Shown: piece after piece, positions 8,824-18,106 of the stretch
Layout of the letters: each line of letters starts with the position of its first letter
Position numbering within the stretch: position 1 is the stretch's first letter
DNA from: Aquirickettsia sp965229725
GTDB taxonomy: Bacteria > Pseudomonadota > Alphaproteobacteria > Rickettsiales > Midichloriaceae
Direction: 5' to 3'
NCBI GenBank assembly: GCA_965229725.1
Contig: OZ245923.1
Location: 310,001 to 374,000, forward strand
DNA: 64,000 bases
Notes under the pieces: generated by a model
What the model was told of the DNA's origin: nothing
Databases searched by the model: none
Seen by the model: the letters and a program-made list of their open reading frames with translations, nothing else
Translations under genes and position numbers: made by a program

Positions 8824-9534
8824 ATGGATAACAGTATATATACAACGCTATCTAGCCAAATAGCGTTGAATGATGAATTGAGTATAACGGCTAACAACAT
8901 GGCTAATGCAAACACTACAGGATTTAAAAAAGACGTGCAAATCATGTCTAGCTATACTGCGAGAGATAAAATTTCTAATTTAAAAATGCCGAATGATATT
9001 GCTTCAATATCAGATTTCACATCAGGGAGCTTGAACCAAACTGGTAGGCCTTTTGATGTTGCAATTAATGGAGAAGGCTTTTTTATGATTGAAACTCCAA
9101 ATGGAAATTTTTATACTAGAAATGGGAGATTTTTAATAAATAATGAAGGTACATTAGTTGACCAACAAGGGAATTATGTTTTATCTGGGGATGGTGGGCA
9201 AATAACAGTTCCCTTGCAAAATGAATATGTTTTTATTAATAAAGGTGGCAACATGTATATATCTGAAAATTTGATTGGAAATATAGGTGTATTTAATTTT
9301 TCAAATCTCAAATTATTAAGAAAAGCTGGGAATGGCTATTTTAAAACAACTCTTGAAGCAGTGCCATCTGATAAAGCTCAAGTATTACAAGGATTTTTAG
9401 AGGAATCTAATACTAGTCCTATAATTGAGACAACAAAGTTAATTGATTTGCAAAAGAAATTTTCTATGAGTTCAAATTTGATCACCGATGTATACGGCAT
9501 GCAAAGGAATTCTTTTAGAGTAATAAGTAAATAA
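8824..9534 (+). CDS. flgF: Flagellar basal-body rod protein FlgF
   Basis: The product has the flagellar rod signature near its N-terminus (MDNSIYTTLSSQIALNDE followed by ITANNMANANTTGFKKD) and the C-terminal rod and hook motif with EESNTSPIIETTKLIDLQKKF. The middle has DVAINGEGFFMIETPNG, and YTRNGRFLINNEG follows. Starting at 8824 gives 236 residues, the normal size for FlgF. The frame is open 38 codons further upstream, to an ATG at 8710, and that segment encodes a basic then hydrophobic stretch that looks like a Sec leader. Rod proteins are exported by the flagellar type III apparatus, so I prefer 8824. No Shine-Dalgarno decides the matter. flgG follows after 15 nt. Confidence 0.88.
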   Translation: MDNSIYTTLSSQIALNDELSITANNMANANTTGFKKDVQIMSSYTARDKISNLKMPNDIASISDFTSGSLNQTGRPFDVAINGEGFFMIETPNGNFYTRNGRFLINNEGTLVDQQGNYVLSGDGGQITVPLQNEYVFINKGGNMYISENLIGNIGVFNFSNLKLLRKAGNGYFKTTLEAVPSDKAQVLQGFLEESNTSPIIETTKLIDLQKKFSMSSNLITDVYGMQRNSFRVISK

Positions 9535-9549
9535 ATAAAGGAGAAATTT

Positions 9550-10377
9550 ATGTCTAATTTTAGAGCACTAAATATTGCAGCAACTGGAATGTCAGCTCAA
9601 CAAAAAAGAGTTGATACAGCTGCGAATAACTTAGCTAATTCAAATACACCAGGGTTCAAAAAAAGTGTTGCTGAATTTAATGAGCTTCCCTATCAAACTG
9701 AAAGGGCAGCTGGGACTGGAAACCAATCTGAAGGTGAGTATTATTCACAAGGCATTCAATATGGTACAGGTGTCGGGATCGGAGCAACATCAATAAATTT
9801 TGCTCCAGGAGAAGGAATGGAGCGCTCAAAGGAGAGTTTAAGTCTTCAGATAGTTGATAATACTGGGAACAATTTTTTCGTTATTAATCTTCCCAATGAT
9901 GAAAAAGCATATACCAGAAATGGACAATTTACACTGGATAAGGATGGCAAAATCACAACTATAGAAGGATATACAGTTGATCCAGAAGTAACTATTCCAG
10001 TAGAAATTAAAGATCCTGTTGTTATTAATAAAAAGGGGGAAATATTTGTAAAACTGACTGGTAATAAGGATGATGAGGAGCCGACAGAATTAGGGAGATT
10101 GAATTTTGCAAAATTTACTAATCCGCAAGGATTAGAGCAAATGGGGGGAGGCTTGTTTAAAGCCACCAACGCTTCTGGTGAAGCTATAGAGGGTAATGCT
10201 GGTGATGGTGATTTTTCTGGAATAAGAGTTAAGCAAGGATATTTAGAATCTTCTAATACTAACTCTTTAACAACAATGACTGATTTAATTAAATCGCAAC
10301 AAGTTTATTCTATGAACTCTAAAGTAATACAAACATCAGAAAGAATGCTCGATGATGTTGTGCGAATAAAAGGATAA
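9550..10377 (+). CDS. flgG: Flagellar basal-body distal rod protein FlgG
   Basis: The 275-residue protein has ALNIAATGMSAQQKRVDTAANNLANSNTPGFKK at its N-terminus, of which the ANNLANxNTPGFK core is the rod signature, and the C-terminal ESSNTNSLTTMTDLIKSQQVYSMNSK motif typical of FlgG. It forms the distal rod crossing the periplasm. A good Shine-Dalgarno, aaggagaaattt, precedes the ATG, unlike most housekeeping genes in this window. The length is about 15 residues above the usual 260 because of insertions in the middle domain (about 165-215, with NKDDEEPTE). It lies in the order flgF-flgG-flgA-flgH common in alphaproteobacteria. Confidence 0.95.
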   Translation: MSNFRALNIAATGMSAQQKRVDTAANNLANSNTPGFKKSVAEFNELPYQTERAAGTGNQSEGEYYSQGIQYGTGVGIGATSINFAPGEGMERSKESLSLQIVDNTGNNFFVINLPNDEKAYTRNGQFTLDKDGKITTIEGYTVDPEVTIPVEIKDPVVINKKGEIFVKLTGNKDDEEPTELGRLNFAKFTNPQGLEQMGGGLFKATNASGEAIEGNAGDGDFSGIRVKQGYLESSNTNSLTTMTDLIKSQQVYSMNSKVIQTSERMLDDVVRIKG

Positions 10378-10396
10378 TTATTTTATTGAATCAATC

Positions 10397-11065
10397 ATGA
10401 AAAGATTTTTTATTTTTATCTTAGTTTTAATGTTATCAATTTGCTTTGATAACTGCTGGGCTTTGACATTTGAAGAGATGAAAAATGTGGTTGCGACGGA
10501 AATTCAAAAAGCACAAAAATATCCAAATATCCAAATACAAATCTCTACCCATAATGATTTAATGGGTAGAGACGATATTGTTTTTAATAAAGTTAACATT
10601 ACTACAAAAGATAAATTTGTTGCGAATGTATCGCAGGGGCACAAGCAATATAAGTTGCACGGAGTATATTATAAATATTTATCAGCTCCGGCTGCAAAAC
10701 ATAGGATATATAAAGGTAAAGTTATAGATGAAGATGACGTAATAATGAATAATTTCCCTATTAATTTAATAAAGCCAACCACAATTATCGAGCCTAATCA
10801 AGTTGTGGGGATGGTTAGTAAAAGAAATATTGATCAAAATAGCTTGTTTAAAGCAAATGATTTAAAACCCTTAATAATAATTGCAAAAGGTGATTTGGTG
10901 ACAGTACAATTTACAAGAAGTAATTTAGAGATTAAGGCAGCTGGCACCGCATTGAATTCAGGTGGATTAGGTAATATAATAAAAGTAAAAATCCATGACA
11001 CCAACAAGGTTGTCATTGGAAAGATATTAAGCTCATCATTAGTACAAATAAAAAAGAATGATTAA
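10397..11065 (+). CDS. flgA: Flagellar P-ring assembly chaperone FlgA
   Basis: The 222-residue protein begins with a Sec signal peptide (MKRFFIFILVLMLSICFDNCWA, cleavage near 22-23). An N-terminal domain is followed by an SAF domain with HRIYKGKVIDEDDVIMNN and RNIDQNSLFKANDLKP, and a C-terminal strand-rich domain contains GTALNSGGLGNIIKVK. This is the FlgA layout; it helps polymerise FlgI into the P-ring in the periplasm. It sits between flgG and flgH and overlaps flgH by 8 nt. flgI itself is not in the window. Confidence 0.88.
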   Translation: MKRFFIFILVLMLSICFDNCWALTFEEMKNVVATEIQKAQKYPNIQIQISTHNDLMGRDDIVFNKVNITTKDKFVANVSQGHKQYKLHGVYYKYLSAPAAKHRIYKGKVIDEDDVIMNNFPINLIKPTTIIEPNQVVGMVSKRNIDQNSLFKANDLKPLIIIAKGDLVTVQFTRSNLEIKAAGTALNSGGLGNIIKVKIHDTNKVVIGKILSSSLVQIKKND

Positions 11066-11819
11066 TTTAAACAAAACACTAAAACAAACATATTTTTTCA
11101 CACTTCTTGGCGTATTATTGATTTTTTCAGGATGTACTTCAATGTTTAACCAGCTTAAAAATGTTGGTAGGCCTCCTGAAATAAACAAAGTGAACGTTTA
11201 CAATAAAGATAACCTGGATGAAGTGTATTCAAAAACTGTACAAAATAAAGATGAATCATTGTCTAGTAATTCATTATGGACGCCTGATTCAAAGACATTC
11301 TTTTTTAGAGAAAGGAAAGCAAAGGATGTTGGGGATATTTTAAAAATAAAAATTGTAATAGAAGATAAGGCGAAATTAAATAATAAAACTACTAAGAGTA
11401 GAAAAAGTGGTAAGGATTTTGGTATGCCTAATTTATTTGGTTTGGAAAATACAATTAAAAATAAGATACCTGCTGATCCGAAAAAATTAATGAAAATAGA
11501 TTCTGATTCTAATAGTACGGGGGATGGACAAATTGATAGAAAAGAAACAATTAGTACCAATATTGCGGCTACAATAATAAGAATTTTGCCTAATGGTAAT
11601 TTCCTAATTGCGGGCTCTCAAGAAGTACGAGTCAATTATGAGTTAAGAGAGATAACAGTGGCTGGGATTGTGAGACCAGAGGATATTGGTAGTGATAACT
11701 CAGTGGATTTAGATCAAATTGCCGAGGCTAGAGTGTCATATGGTGGTAGGGGTCAAATATCTCAATATCAACAAGACCCATATGGAAAACAAATTCTTGA
11801 CATAATATCACCATTTTAG
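11058..11819 (+). CDS. flgH: Flagellar L-ring protein FlgH (lipoprotein)
   Basis: The 253-residue protein has a lipoprotein signal peptide with lipobox LIFSGC (Cys near residue 26), and then the FlgH core: FRERKAKDVGDILKIKIVIEDKAKLNN, ATIIRILPNGNFLIAGSQEVRVNYE and VRPEDIGSDNSVDLDQIAEARVSYGGRG. FlgH forms the outer-membrane L-ring around the rod, so this bacterium is predicted to have an outer membrane compatible with a complete hook-basal body. It is the last gene of the local flagellar run and is followed after 32 nt by dacA. Confidence 0.93.
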   Translation: MINLNKTLKQTYFFTLLGVLLIFSGCTSMFNQLKNVGRPPEINKVNVYNKDNLDEVYSKTVQNKDESLSSNSLWTPDSKTFFFRERKAKDVGDILKIKIVIEDKAKLNNKTTKSRKSGKDFGMPNLFGLENTIKNKIPADPKKLMKIDSDSNSTGDGQIDRKETISTNIAATIIRILPNGNFLIAGSQEVRVNYELREITVAGIVRPEDIGSDNSVDLDQIAEARVSYGGRGQISQYQQDPYGKQILDIISPF

Positions 11820-11851
11820 ATAAAATTAGTTGTAATTATTATTTTAAGTAG

Positions 11852-12838
11852 TTGAAAAAGCTCATTAAATTGTTTCTAATAAAATTGTTTTTAGCCTGCT
11901 TATTATTTACATCTTTTAAAGCTTGGGCTAAACCTGTTGATATAACTCCGTCGATATTAAGATCTTCTAATTATGCAAGTATTGTGATCAATGCTAAAAC
12001 AGGAAGGGTGCTTTTTGCTAAAAATGCCGATCAGAGGAGATATCCTGCCTCTCTTACTAAAATGATGACTTTGTATGTAACCTTTGAAAGCCTAAAAAAG
12101 AAGAAGCTGTCTCCTTTGCAGAAACTTACAGTATCAAAACATGCTGCAGAGCAACCGAGAAGTAACATTGATTTAAAAAAAGGGCAAAAAATTACCGTGC
12201 GTAAGGCTATTCATGCTTTAATAGTAAAATCTGCTAATGATGCTGCAGTTGTGCTTGGAGAGGCAATTTCAGGTGATAGAAGGAAGTTTATTGCGCTAAT
12301 GAATAAAACTGCGAAAAAACTGAATATGAAAAATACTAATTTTCAAAATGCCCATGGATTACACCATGAAAAACAATATACAACTGCAAGGGATATGGCA
12401 AAATTGGCAAGTGCATTGAAGAAGGATTTTCCTAAATATTATCATCTTTTCTCTATGACATCGTTTACCTATAGAGGGAAAGAGATAAAAGGGCACAATA
12501 GGGTGTTAAAAAGGTACGAATGGGCAGATGGCTTAAAAACAGGGTATGTGAATGCTTCTGGGTTTAATCTTGCAACCTCAACAAAAAAACCTGAAGGTAA
12601 TTTAGTAGCAATCGTTATGGGGGCTCAAACCGCAAGAATTAGAGATGATCATATGATAAATTTATTAGACAATGCATATGCAAGATTAGGTATTAAAGGA
12701 AGAATGAAAGCTAAAAATACCTCGCAATCTAGACTCCAAAATACTAAAAAAGGCGTATTTCAATATGTCTCAAGCAACTTACCAAAAGTTACTGATCATA
12801 ATGATAAACTGTGCTGGGATGCACTAGAAATTCATTAA
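11852..12838 (+). CDS. dacA: D-alanyl-D-alanine carboxypeptidase (penicillin-binding protein)
   Basis: The 328-residue protein has a signal peptide (cleavage near AWA-KPVD, residue 26) and the three catalytic motifs of the S11 family: SxxK at Ser67-Leu-Thr-Lys70, SxN at Ser127-Ala-Asn129 and KTG at 229-231. It trims the terminal D-Ala from peptidoglycan stem peptides. The chosen start is a TTG; no nearby ATG gives a complete signal peptide. The C-terminal part after about 285 is short, so the usual beta-rich PBP5 domain is reduced. With murB and pgeF in the window, it indicates some peptidoglycan metabolism. Confidence 0.9.
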   Translation: MKKLIKLFLIKLFLACLLFTSFKAWAKPVDITPSILRSSNYASIVINAKTGRVLFAKNADQRRYPASLTKMMTLYVTFESLKKKKLSPLQKLTVSKHAAEQPRSNIDLKKGQKITVRKAIHALIVKSANDAAVVLGEAISGDRRKFIALMNKTAKKLNMKNTNFQNAHGLHHEKQYTTARDMAKLASALKKDFPKYYHLFSMTSFTYRGKEIKGHNRVLKRYEWADGLKTGYVNASGFNLATSTKKPEGNLVAIVMGAQTARIRDDHMINLLDNAYARLGIKGRMKAKNTSQSRLQNTKKGVFQYVSSNLPKVTDHNDKLCWDALEIH

Positions 12839-12846
12839 ATGCTTAA

Positions 12847-13557
12847 ATGAGTAATGTCCGATTATTGATTGCAACTACATTGCATAACTCAGAAAAAATA
12901 TCTCTGAAAAAAGATGATGCTCATTATCTAGTGAATGTTATGAAGGTAAGGCATGGCGATGTTATAAAAGCATATAACGAGCGTGATGGTGAATGGTTTT
13001 GTAAAATGGAGTTAGAAAATAAACGAAATATTTTTTTAATTCCATTCGAAAAAACAGATAATAGTTTGTGTAAATCTAAGGTTATTTTAGCTTTTGCGTT
13101 ATTAAAACGTCAAAATAATAGTTTGATCATTCAAAAAGCAACGGAATTAAATGTTAGAGAAATATATCCTTTGGTAACAGATAGAACTATAGTAAAAAAT
13201 ATCAATATAGATAAACTAAATATTGTTGCTAAGGAAGCATCAGAACAATGTGGCAGACTTGATATTCCAAAAATTCATAATATATTGGATGTGGGTAAGC
13301 TATTAAATATGGCTAAAAATAAAAATTTTATAATATGTCACAATTGTAGTGATGCGATAAGTATTTTGGATCTAAGGGGAAAAATAGATTATAATCAAGA
13401 TACAATGCTTTTAATTGGACCAGAGGGAGGTTTTTCTAATGAAGAGATTAATATGTTTGAGCACCTTGATGTAACTTTTGTAAAATTGGGGAATTATACA
13501 TTAAGAGCTGAGACAGCGAGTATAGCCGCTATATTTGCTATTCAGAATTTATACTAA
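12847..13557 (+). CDS. rsmE: 16S rRNA m3U1498 methyltransferase
   Basis: The 236-residue SPOUT methyltransferase has an N-terminal PUA-like domain (HYLVNVMKVRHGDVIKAYN) and a C-terminal knot with LLIGPEGGFSNEEI and NYTLRAETASIAAIFAIQ, the classic RsmE signatures for S-adenosylmethionine binding. It methylates N3 of U1498 in 16S rRNA. It starts 8 nt after dacA and is followed after 11 nt by gshA, so the genes are probably in one transcript; a dedicated functional link is not implied. Length matches the family. Confidence 0.93.
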   Translation: MSNVRLLIATTLHNSEKISLKKDDAHYLVNVMKVRHGDVIKAYNERDGEWFCKMELENKRNIFLIPFEKTDNSLCKSKVILAFALLKRQNNSLIIQKATELNVREIYPLVTDRTIVKNINIDKLNIVAKEASEQCGRLDIPKIHNILDVGKLLNMAKNKNFIICHNCSDAISILDLRGKIDYNQDTMLLIGPEGGFSNEEINMFEHLDVTFVKLGNYTLRAETASIAAIFAIQNLY

Positions 13558-13568
13558 TTAAACAAGTA

Positions 13569-14753
13569 ATGCAGAATTTGAAAAAAAATAAAATACATAA
13601 GTATATTGATGATTTAGACAGCTTTGTTCTAAGTAACAAAGAAGCAATTGATGTGTGGCTTCTAGGAAAGGAATTAAAAGACACTCCTTTGTATTCATCG
13701 ATTGATATAAGAAATTCAGGGTTTAAGATTTCTCCAATAGATACAAATCTTTTCCCCTCTGGTTTTAATAACATATCAAAACAGGGACTACAAAAGGCAA
13801 CACAATATTTTTCCCAGTACTTTAGTAAATTTTTCCCTAGTGCAAAAAAAATAGCATTAATTTCGGAGCAATTTACAAGAAATGTGAGTTACTATGAAAA
13901 TATTAAATTTTTATTTAAAGCTTTGCAGGACACAAATCTTGATATAAGGATTCTGACTATAGCTGAGGAGCCAATTGAGATTGAGGGTTTAGAGATTTTT
14001 CAATTTAAGAAACAAAATTCGGTAGTAGTTGCTCATGATGATTGGTCACCTGATTTAATTATATTGAATAATGATCTGACAGAAAAAATACCAGAAAAGT
14101 TGATTGATTTATCAACTCCGATATTGCCAAATTTAAAATATGGGTGGCATAATAGGAGAAAATGTTTTCATTATGAAGCATATAACGATCTTGTGCGTCT
14201 ATTTTGTGCAGAGTTTAAAATAGATCCTTGGTTAATTAGCACATATTACTCAAAATGCACTGATGTTAATTTCAAAAAGAAGGAGGGGCTAGAATGTATA
14301 GCTCAAAAAATTGATAATCTTCTAATTGAAATTCAAAAGAAATATGATGAATACCAGATTCAGCAAGAGCCTGTTGTGTTTATTAAACCAAATAATGGGA
14401 CATTTGGGAGAGGGATAATGTCAGTAAAAACAGGGGGCGAAATTATTAATCTCAATAAAAAACTTAGACATAGCTTAAATACAATAAAAGACAATGTGAT
14501 TAATTCAGAGGTGATAATACAAGAAGGTATTCCAACAATAGAAAAAGTTGAAAATTATCCAGCAGAAAGTATTATTTATCTAGTGGGTGCTAAAGTAATA
14601 GGGAAATTTATGAGGTATAATACAGTTAAGGGTATTGATAATAACTTAAATTCGAAAGGAATGTTATTTACTCAAAATTCAGAAATATCTCCAAGTGAAC
14701 TATTGTTAAGCAAATTGGCAACCATTGCGGTAGCTTATGAAACAATTGAATGA
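13569..14753 (+). CDS. gshA: Glutamate-cysteine ligase (proteobacterial GshA family)
   Basis: The 394-residue protein matches the proteobacterial GshA family (distinct from the E. coli GshA fold). It has SSIDIRNSGFKISPIDTNLFPSGFNN near the N-terminus, where the family places substrate-binding Arg and Asn residues, and FIKPNNGTFGRGIMSV in the middle, an ATP-grasp-type phosphate loop. The enzyme makes gamma-glutamylcysteine, the first step of glutathione synthesis. gshB is not in the window. It overlaps the start of pgeF by 4 nt. The rsmE-gshA-pgeF run suggests co-transcription. Confidence 0.85.
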   Translation: MQNLKKNKIHKYIDDLDSFVLSNKEAIDVWLLGKELKDTPLYSSIDIRNSGFKISPIDTNLFPSGFNNISKQGLQKATQYFSQYFSKFFPSAKKIALISEQFTRNVSYYENIKFLFKALQDTNLDIRILTIAEEPIEIEGLEIFQFKKQNSVVVAHDDWSPDLIILNNDLTEKIPEKLIDLSTPILPNLKYGWHNRRKCFHYEAYNDLVRLFCAEFKIDPWLISTYYSKCTDVNFKKKEGLECIAQKIDNLLIEIQKKYDEYQIQQEPVVFIKPNNGTFGRGIMSVKTGGEIINLNKKLRHSLNTIKDNVINSEVIIQEGIPTIEKVENYPAESIIYLVGAKVIGKFMRYNTVKGIDNNLNSKGMLFTQNSEISPSELLLSKLATIAVAYETIE

Positions 14754-15517
14754 AGATTAATATGCAGAATATTTTTATAGAATCATCTTTGCTGAAGAGT
14801 ATTGGAGTTAAACATGGATTTTTTACTAGAAATGGAGGTAGGAGCTCTGATAAATTTCATAGCCTAAATTGTAAATTAAATTGCTCTGATGAAATAGAGA
14901 ATGTTAAACATAATTTAGCTATTGCAGCTAAATGTTTAAATGCGGATTTAGAAAATTTAACTTTACTGAGGCAAGTTCATTCTAATAAACTAATAAAGGC
15001 AAATTATACTATAAATAAAACAGAGGGAGACGCAATTTATACATCCAAGAAGGGCAGTGTTATAGGGGTGATTACTGCTGATTGTGTGCCAATATTAGTT
15101 TGGGATAATGAAAATAAAATTGCCATAGCAATTCATGCTGGATGGAGGGGAGCCCTAGGCGGCATTATAGAAAATGCAATTAATGAAATAAAAAAAATTG
15201 GTAAATGTCAATTATACGCTGCAATTGGTCCGTGCATTAGACAAAATAATTATGAGGTTGATGAGATATTTTATGAGTTGTTCTTAGAAGAAACTAATTT
15301 AAATCAAAAATATTTTAAAGATTCTGCAAATAATAATAAATTTTTATTTGATTTGCCAGGGTATTGTTATGAAAAATTAATAAAATCTGGTGTACATAGA
15401 ATTGATAATTTAGAAATTGATACTTATTCAGAAGAAAGCAAATTTTTTAGCTGCAGACGAGCTTTGCATAAAGAAGAAAAACATTTTGGATGCCAGCTAT
15501 CGATAATAAAGATATAG
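14750..15517 (+). CDS. pgeF: Peptidoglycan editing factor PgeF (YfiH/laccase-domain family)
   Basis: The 255-residue protein has the copper-oxidase-like motifs of the YfiH family: KHGFFTRNGG at the N-terminus, RQVHSNK, GVITADCVPILVWD, AIHAGWRGALGGI and AIGPCIRQNNYEVDE, with metal-type His and Cys residues all present, and a C-terminal FSCRRA. Family members act as purine nucleoside phosphorylase/adenosine deaminase-like enzymes or prevent L-Ser misincorporation into peptidoglycan. Length is complete. A small open frame ending in HEEL begins 17 nt after its stop in another frame (15534-15647). Confidence 0.92.
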   Translation: MKINMQNIFIESSLLKSIGVKHGFFTRNGGRSSDKFHSLNCKLNCSDEIENVKHNLAIAAKCLNADLENLTLLRQVHSNKLIKANYTINKTEGDAIYTSKKGSVIGVITADCVPILVWDNENKIAIAIHAGWRGALGGIIENAINEIKKIGKCQLYAAIGPCIRQNNYEVDEIFYELFLEETNLNQKYFKDSANNNKFLFDLPGYCYEKLIKSGVHRIDNLEIDTYSEESKFFSCRRALHKEEKHFGCQLSIIKI

Positions 15518-15533
15518 AAAATTTACAATAGTA

Positions 15534-15647
15534 TTGCCTATATATGAAAAAGAAAAAAAGGGATTAGATCATCAAGAGATTAGCAACAATGAAATAGCAA
15601 AAGAAATTGCACATGAGAATATTCAAGGTGGTCATGAAGAATTATAA
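15534..15647 (+). CDS. Mini-ORF or remnant ending in HEEL
   Basis: Between the convergent pgeF and cca genes, a frame is open from 15510 to the stop at 15645-15647. From a TTG at 15534 it encodes 37 residues, strongly charged and probably helical, ending in NIQGGHEEL. HEEL is a known variant of the eukaryotic KDEL/HDEL ER-retrieval tail, and three other genes in the window end in HDEL. There is no Shine-Dalgarno and no ATG, so this may be the surviving 3' end of a larger gene and not an expressed peptide. A +1 shift at the last codons of pgeF would also fuse this tail to PgeF. The TTATAA end is shared with the cca stop on the other strand. Confidence 0.35.
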   Translation: MPIYEKEKKGLDHQEISNNEIAKEIAHENIQGGHEEL

Positions 15648-16838
15648 TTTCTTTAAGTAGTCTATAAGCTCTGGCCTACTTAGTTTGTTGTTATGTTTAT
15701 GCCAATGGGATTTTGCTCTTTTCATTGCATCACCAATTGCTTTTCCTTCAATATTTAGTTTTTGTAGATCATTGCCATTCAAGGGGAAAATAAAATCATC
15801 ATTATTAGTTACTTCATGCAAAAATTTTTCATACTGATTATTTTTGCTAATATTGTTAAGTACAAATAGAAATCTTAGATACAGTTTTTTGCCATATTCA
15901 TACCAATATTTATAGTGATAAAAATTTGTAAATTCGTCTTGAGCATCAAAGGAAGTAAGATAATTTAGCTCCCTATAGTCCTTATTTGAAAGCTGTAAGT
16001 TGTTTTTTAGCAGAGTAATTTTATTTTCGTTTTGGATTGTGCATAAGTTGCATAATATAGCTAAATTGACCAAGGGATCATTAATTTTAAAATTTATTTT
16101 TTGCAGTTGCTCATTACTAACAACAATTGAAGGCAATCCAATATGATGCAGAATATTTTCATTATTTAGTTTAATAATCACTTCTTTAGCAAATTTAGAA
16201 GCAAGTAATTTTATTAATTCCCTTTTAATTCTTTCTCTAGATATTAATTCAAGGCTCTGAATATTTTCCACAGATGCTTCATAGCTATCCTGATCTATAT
16301 TATTTAAACCAAAGGAGCCTAAAAACCTTAAGTACCTCAATATCCTTAAATAATCTTCTTTGATTCTTTTTGTTGGATTTCCAACAAATTTGACCTTTTT
16401 TTGATCTAAATCTTTTTGCCCATCAAAATAATCATGTAATTCACTGCTTGAAGAGATAGACATAGCGTTCATTGTAAAATCCCTTCTTGCTGCATCCTCC
16501 TTCCAATCTTTTGTAAATTTGACTTCTGCATGACGCCCAAAACATTTTACATCCTTTCTTAATGTAGTTATTTCAAAATTAAACTTGTTGATCACTACTA
16601 GGACAGTTCCATGCTCTATTCCTATTGGAAAAACCTTAACATTATTTTTTTTAAATATTGCTATTATTGTTTCTGGTATTAAATTTGTTGCAATATCGAA
16701 ATCCACAGGTGCTTTATTAATTAAATAATCCCTAACACACCCGCCAACCAATCGACACTCACCTCCAGCATTAGAAATAATTCCAAATATTGTTTTTAAT
16801 TCTTTAGGAAAATTTAAATTTAATTTAATTGGCTTCAT
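15642..16838 (-). CDS. cca: CCA tRNA nucleotidyltransferase / poly(A) polymerase family
   Basis: The 398-residue protein is a class II nucleotidyltransferase. It has the GGCVRDYLIN loop with the DFDIAT metal-binding aspartates near residues 32-55, then RRDFTMNAMSIS (the neck motif), a head domain with DYFDGQKDLDQKKVKFVG, and RIKEDYLRILRYLRF, the standard CCA-adding enzyme sequence. It repairs or adds CCA to tRNA 3' ends; both tRNA genes here encode CCA, so repair is likely its task for those. It could alternatively be named pcnB, but the size favours a CCA enzyme. It converges with pgeF. Confidence 0.88.
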   Translation of the reverse strand: MKPIKLNLNFPKELKTIFGIISNAGGECRLVGGCVRDYLINKAPVDFDIATNLIPETIIAIFKKNNVKVFPIGIEHGTVLVVINKFNFEITTLRKDVKCFGRHAEVKFTKDWKEDAARRDFTMNAMSISSSSELHDYFDGQKDLDQKKVKFVGNPTKRIKEDYLRILRYLRFLGSFGLNNIDQDSYEASVENIQSLELISRERIKRELIKLLASKFAKEVIIKLNNENILHHIGLPSIVVSNEQLQKINFKINDPLVNLAILCNLCTIQNENKITLLKNNLQLSNKDYRELNYLTSFDAQDEFTNFYHYKYWYEYGKKLYLRFLFVLNNISKNNQYEKFLHEVTNNDDFIFPLNGNDLQKLNIEGKAIGDAMKRAKSHWHKHNNKLSRPELIDYLKKL

Positions 16839-16916
16839 GTAAAAACAGTAACGTAAAAGTTATAGTAATCAATATTTTTTCTATCATAATTATTAAAGCT
16901 TAGGACTTCATAAATT

Positions 16917-18083
16917 CTACTTGTTCAATAAACCCTCTAATTCATCCACCAAATTTTTTGCTAAATCTCTTTTCGAAATACTCCCCAATTCTTTATATGA
17001 ATCGGTATTGCAAATACTAAATTCATTGAAATCATTCTCTATATGCTTAACTTTATTCATCACCACTAAATCAAGATTTTTACTTCTCAATTTATTTTTA
17101 GCATTAAGCTCATAATTATCACTTTCAAGGGCAAAACCAATAACCAATTTTGGTCTATTTTTATGATTGGCTATCGTAGATACTACATCTATATTCTTTG
17201 TAAATTCTAGCTTCAAACTATCATCACTTTTTTTGATTTTTTTAGCACTATATTCCTTAATTTTAAAATCACATATAGCTGCAACGCTAATATAAACATC
17301 AGCTGGTAGTAGATTAAGTGATTCTTTTAGCATTTCATCTGCTGTATATGCTCGTATGATATTATCTGGCAAAGATATAGTAGTGTATCCAGCAATTATA
17401 TGAACTTCACCCCCTCTTTTTAAGAGTTCAGTTACAATCTGCATACCTTGAGTTCCTGATGAATAATTACCTATAAAACGAACTGGATCAATTGATTCAT
17501 GAGTTGAACCTAAATTAATAATTATCTTCTTGCCCTTCAATTTTTGATTACTAAAAAGGACAAAATCAATAAAATGTGATATCTTTTCTTCACTCGGATA
17601 TCTTCCTATACCCTCTTCTCCGCAAGCCATTAATCCATATTCAGGTTCAATTACTTGGAAATTTCCCCCCCTTAAAAAACTTAGGTTATTTTGTGTAACT
17701 CTATTTTGATACATACTTGGATTCATAGCAGGAGCAAGTATTATCGGTATTTCAGCAGCAAGTATGCATGATAAAGACAAAGTGCCAGCTAAGCCACAAG
17801 ATACCTTGGCGATAAAATCAGCTGTAGCAGGAGCAACCAAAATAACATCATGTTCTCTTACTAAATTTATATGCAACATTGGGTCATGCTCTTCTTGAAA
17901 TATTTCATCTCTATAAACAGTAGCCTTGCATAAACTTTTGATACTCAAACACGTAATGAATTTTTCTGCCCCACTAGTTAAAATCACCGTGACAATATCA
18001 CCATTGCTCTCTAAAAGATTAATTAATTTGGTAGCTTTATAGGATGCTATACTGCCCGTAAGAATTAAAAGGATTTTTGCCAT
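16917..18083 (-). CDS. coaBC: Phosphopantothenoylcysteine decarboxylase/synthetase (bifunctional)
   Basis: The 388-residue protein contains both CoaC and CoaB. The N-terminal flavin-dependent decarboxylase has LLILTGSIASYKA at the start, and LAPAMNPSMYQN with the active-site ACGEEGIGRYPSEE cap. The C-terminal synthetase begins near 185 with KIIINLGSTHESIDPVRFIGNYSSGTQG and continues to ISVAAICDFKI and NKMKHIEN-type motifs. It converts phosphopantothenate plus Cys to phosphopantetheine in CoA synthesis, the same pathway as coaE at 5465. The HDEL island begins just upstream and runs in the other direction. Confidence 0.93.
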   Translation of the reverse strand: MAKILLILTGSIASYKATKLINLLESNGDIVTVILTSGAEKFITCLSIKSLCKATVYRDEIFQEEHDPMLHINLVREHDVILVAPATADFIAKVSCGLAGTLSLSCILAAEIPIILAPAMNPSMYQNRVTQNNLSFLRGGNFQVIEPEYGLMACGEEGIGRYPSEEKISHFIDFVLFSNQKLKGKKIIINLGSTHESIDPVRFIGNYSSGTQGMQIVTELLKRGGEVHIIAGYTTISLPDNIIRAYTADEMLKESLNLLPADVYISVAAICDFKIKEYSAKKIKKSDDSLKLEFTKNIDVVSTIANHKNRPKLVIGFALESDNYELNAKNKLRSKNLDLVVMNKVKHIENDFNEFSICNTDSYKELGSISKRDLAKNLVDELEGLLNK

Positions 18084-18106
18084 AGTCTTAATTTAAATAG
18101 CTAAAA

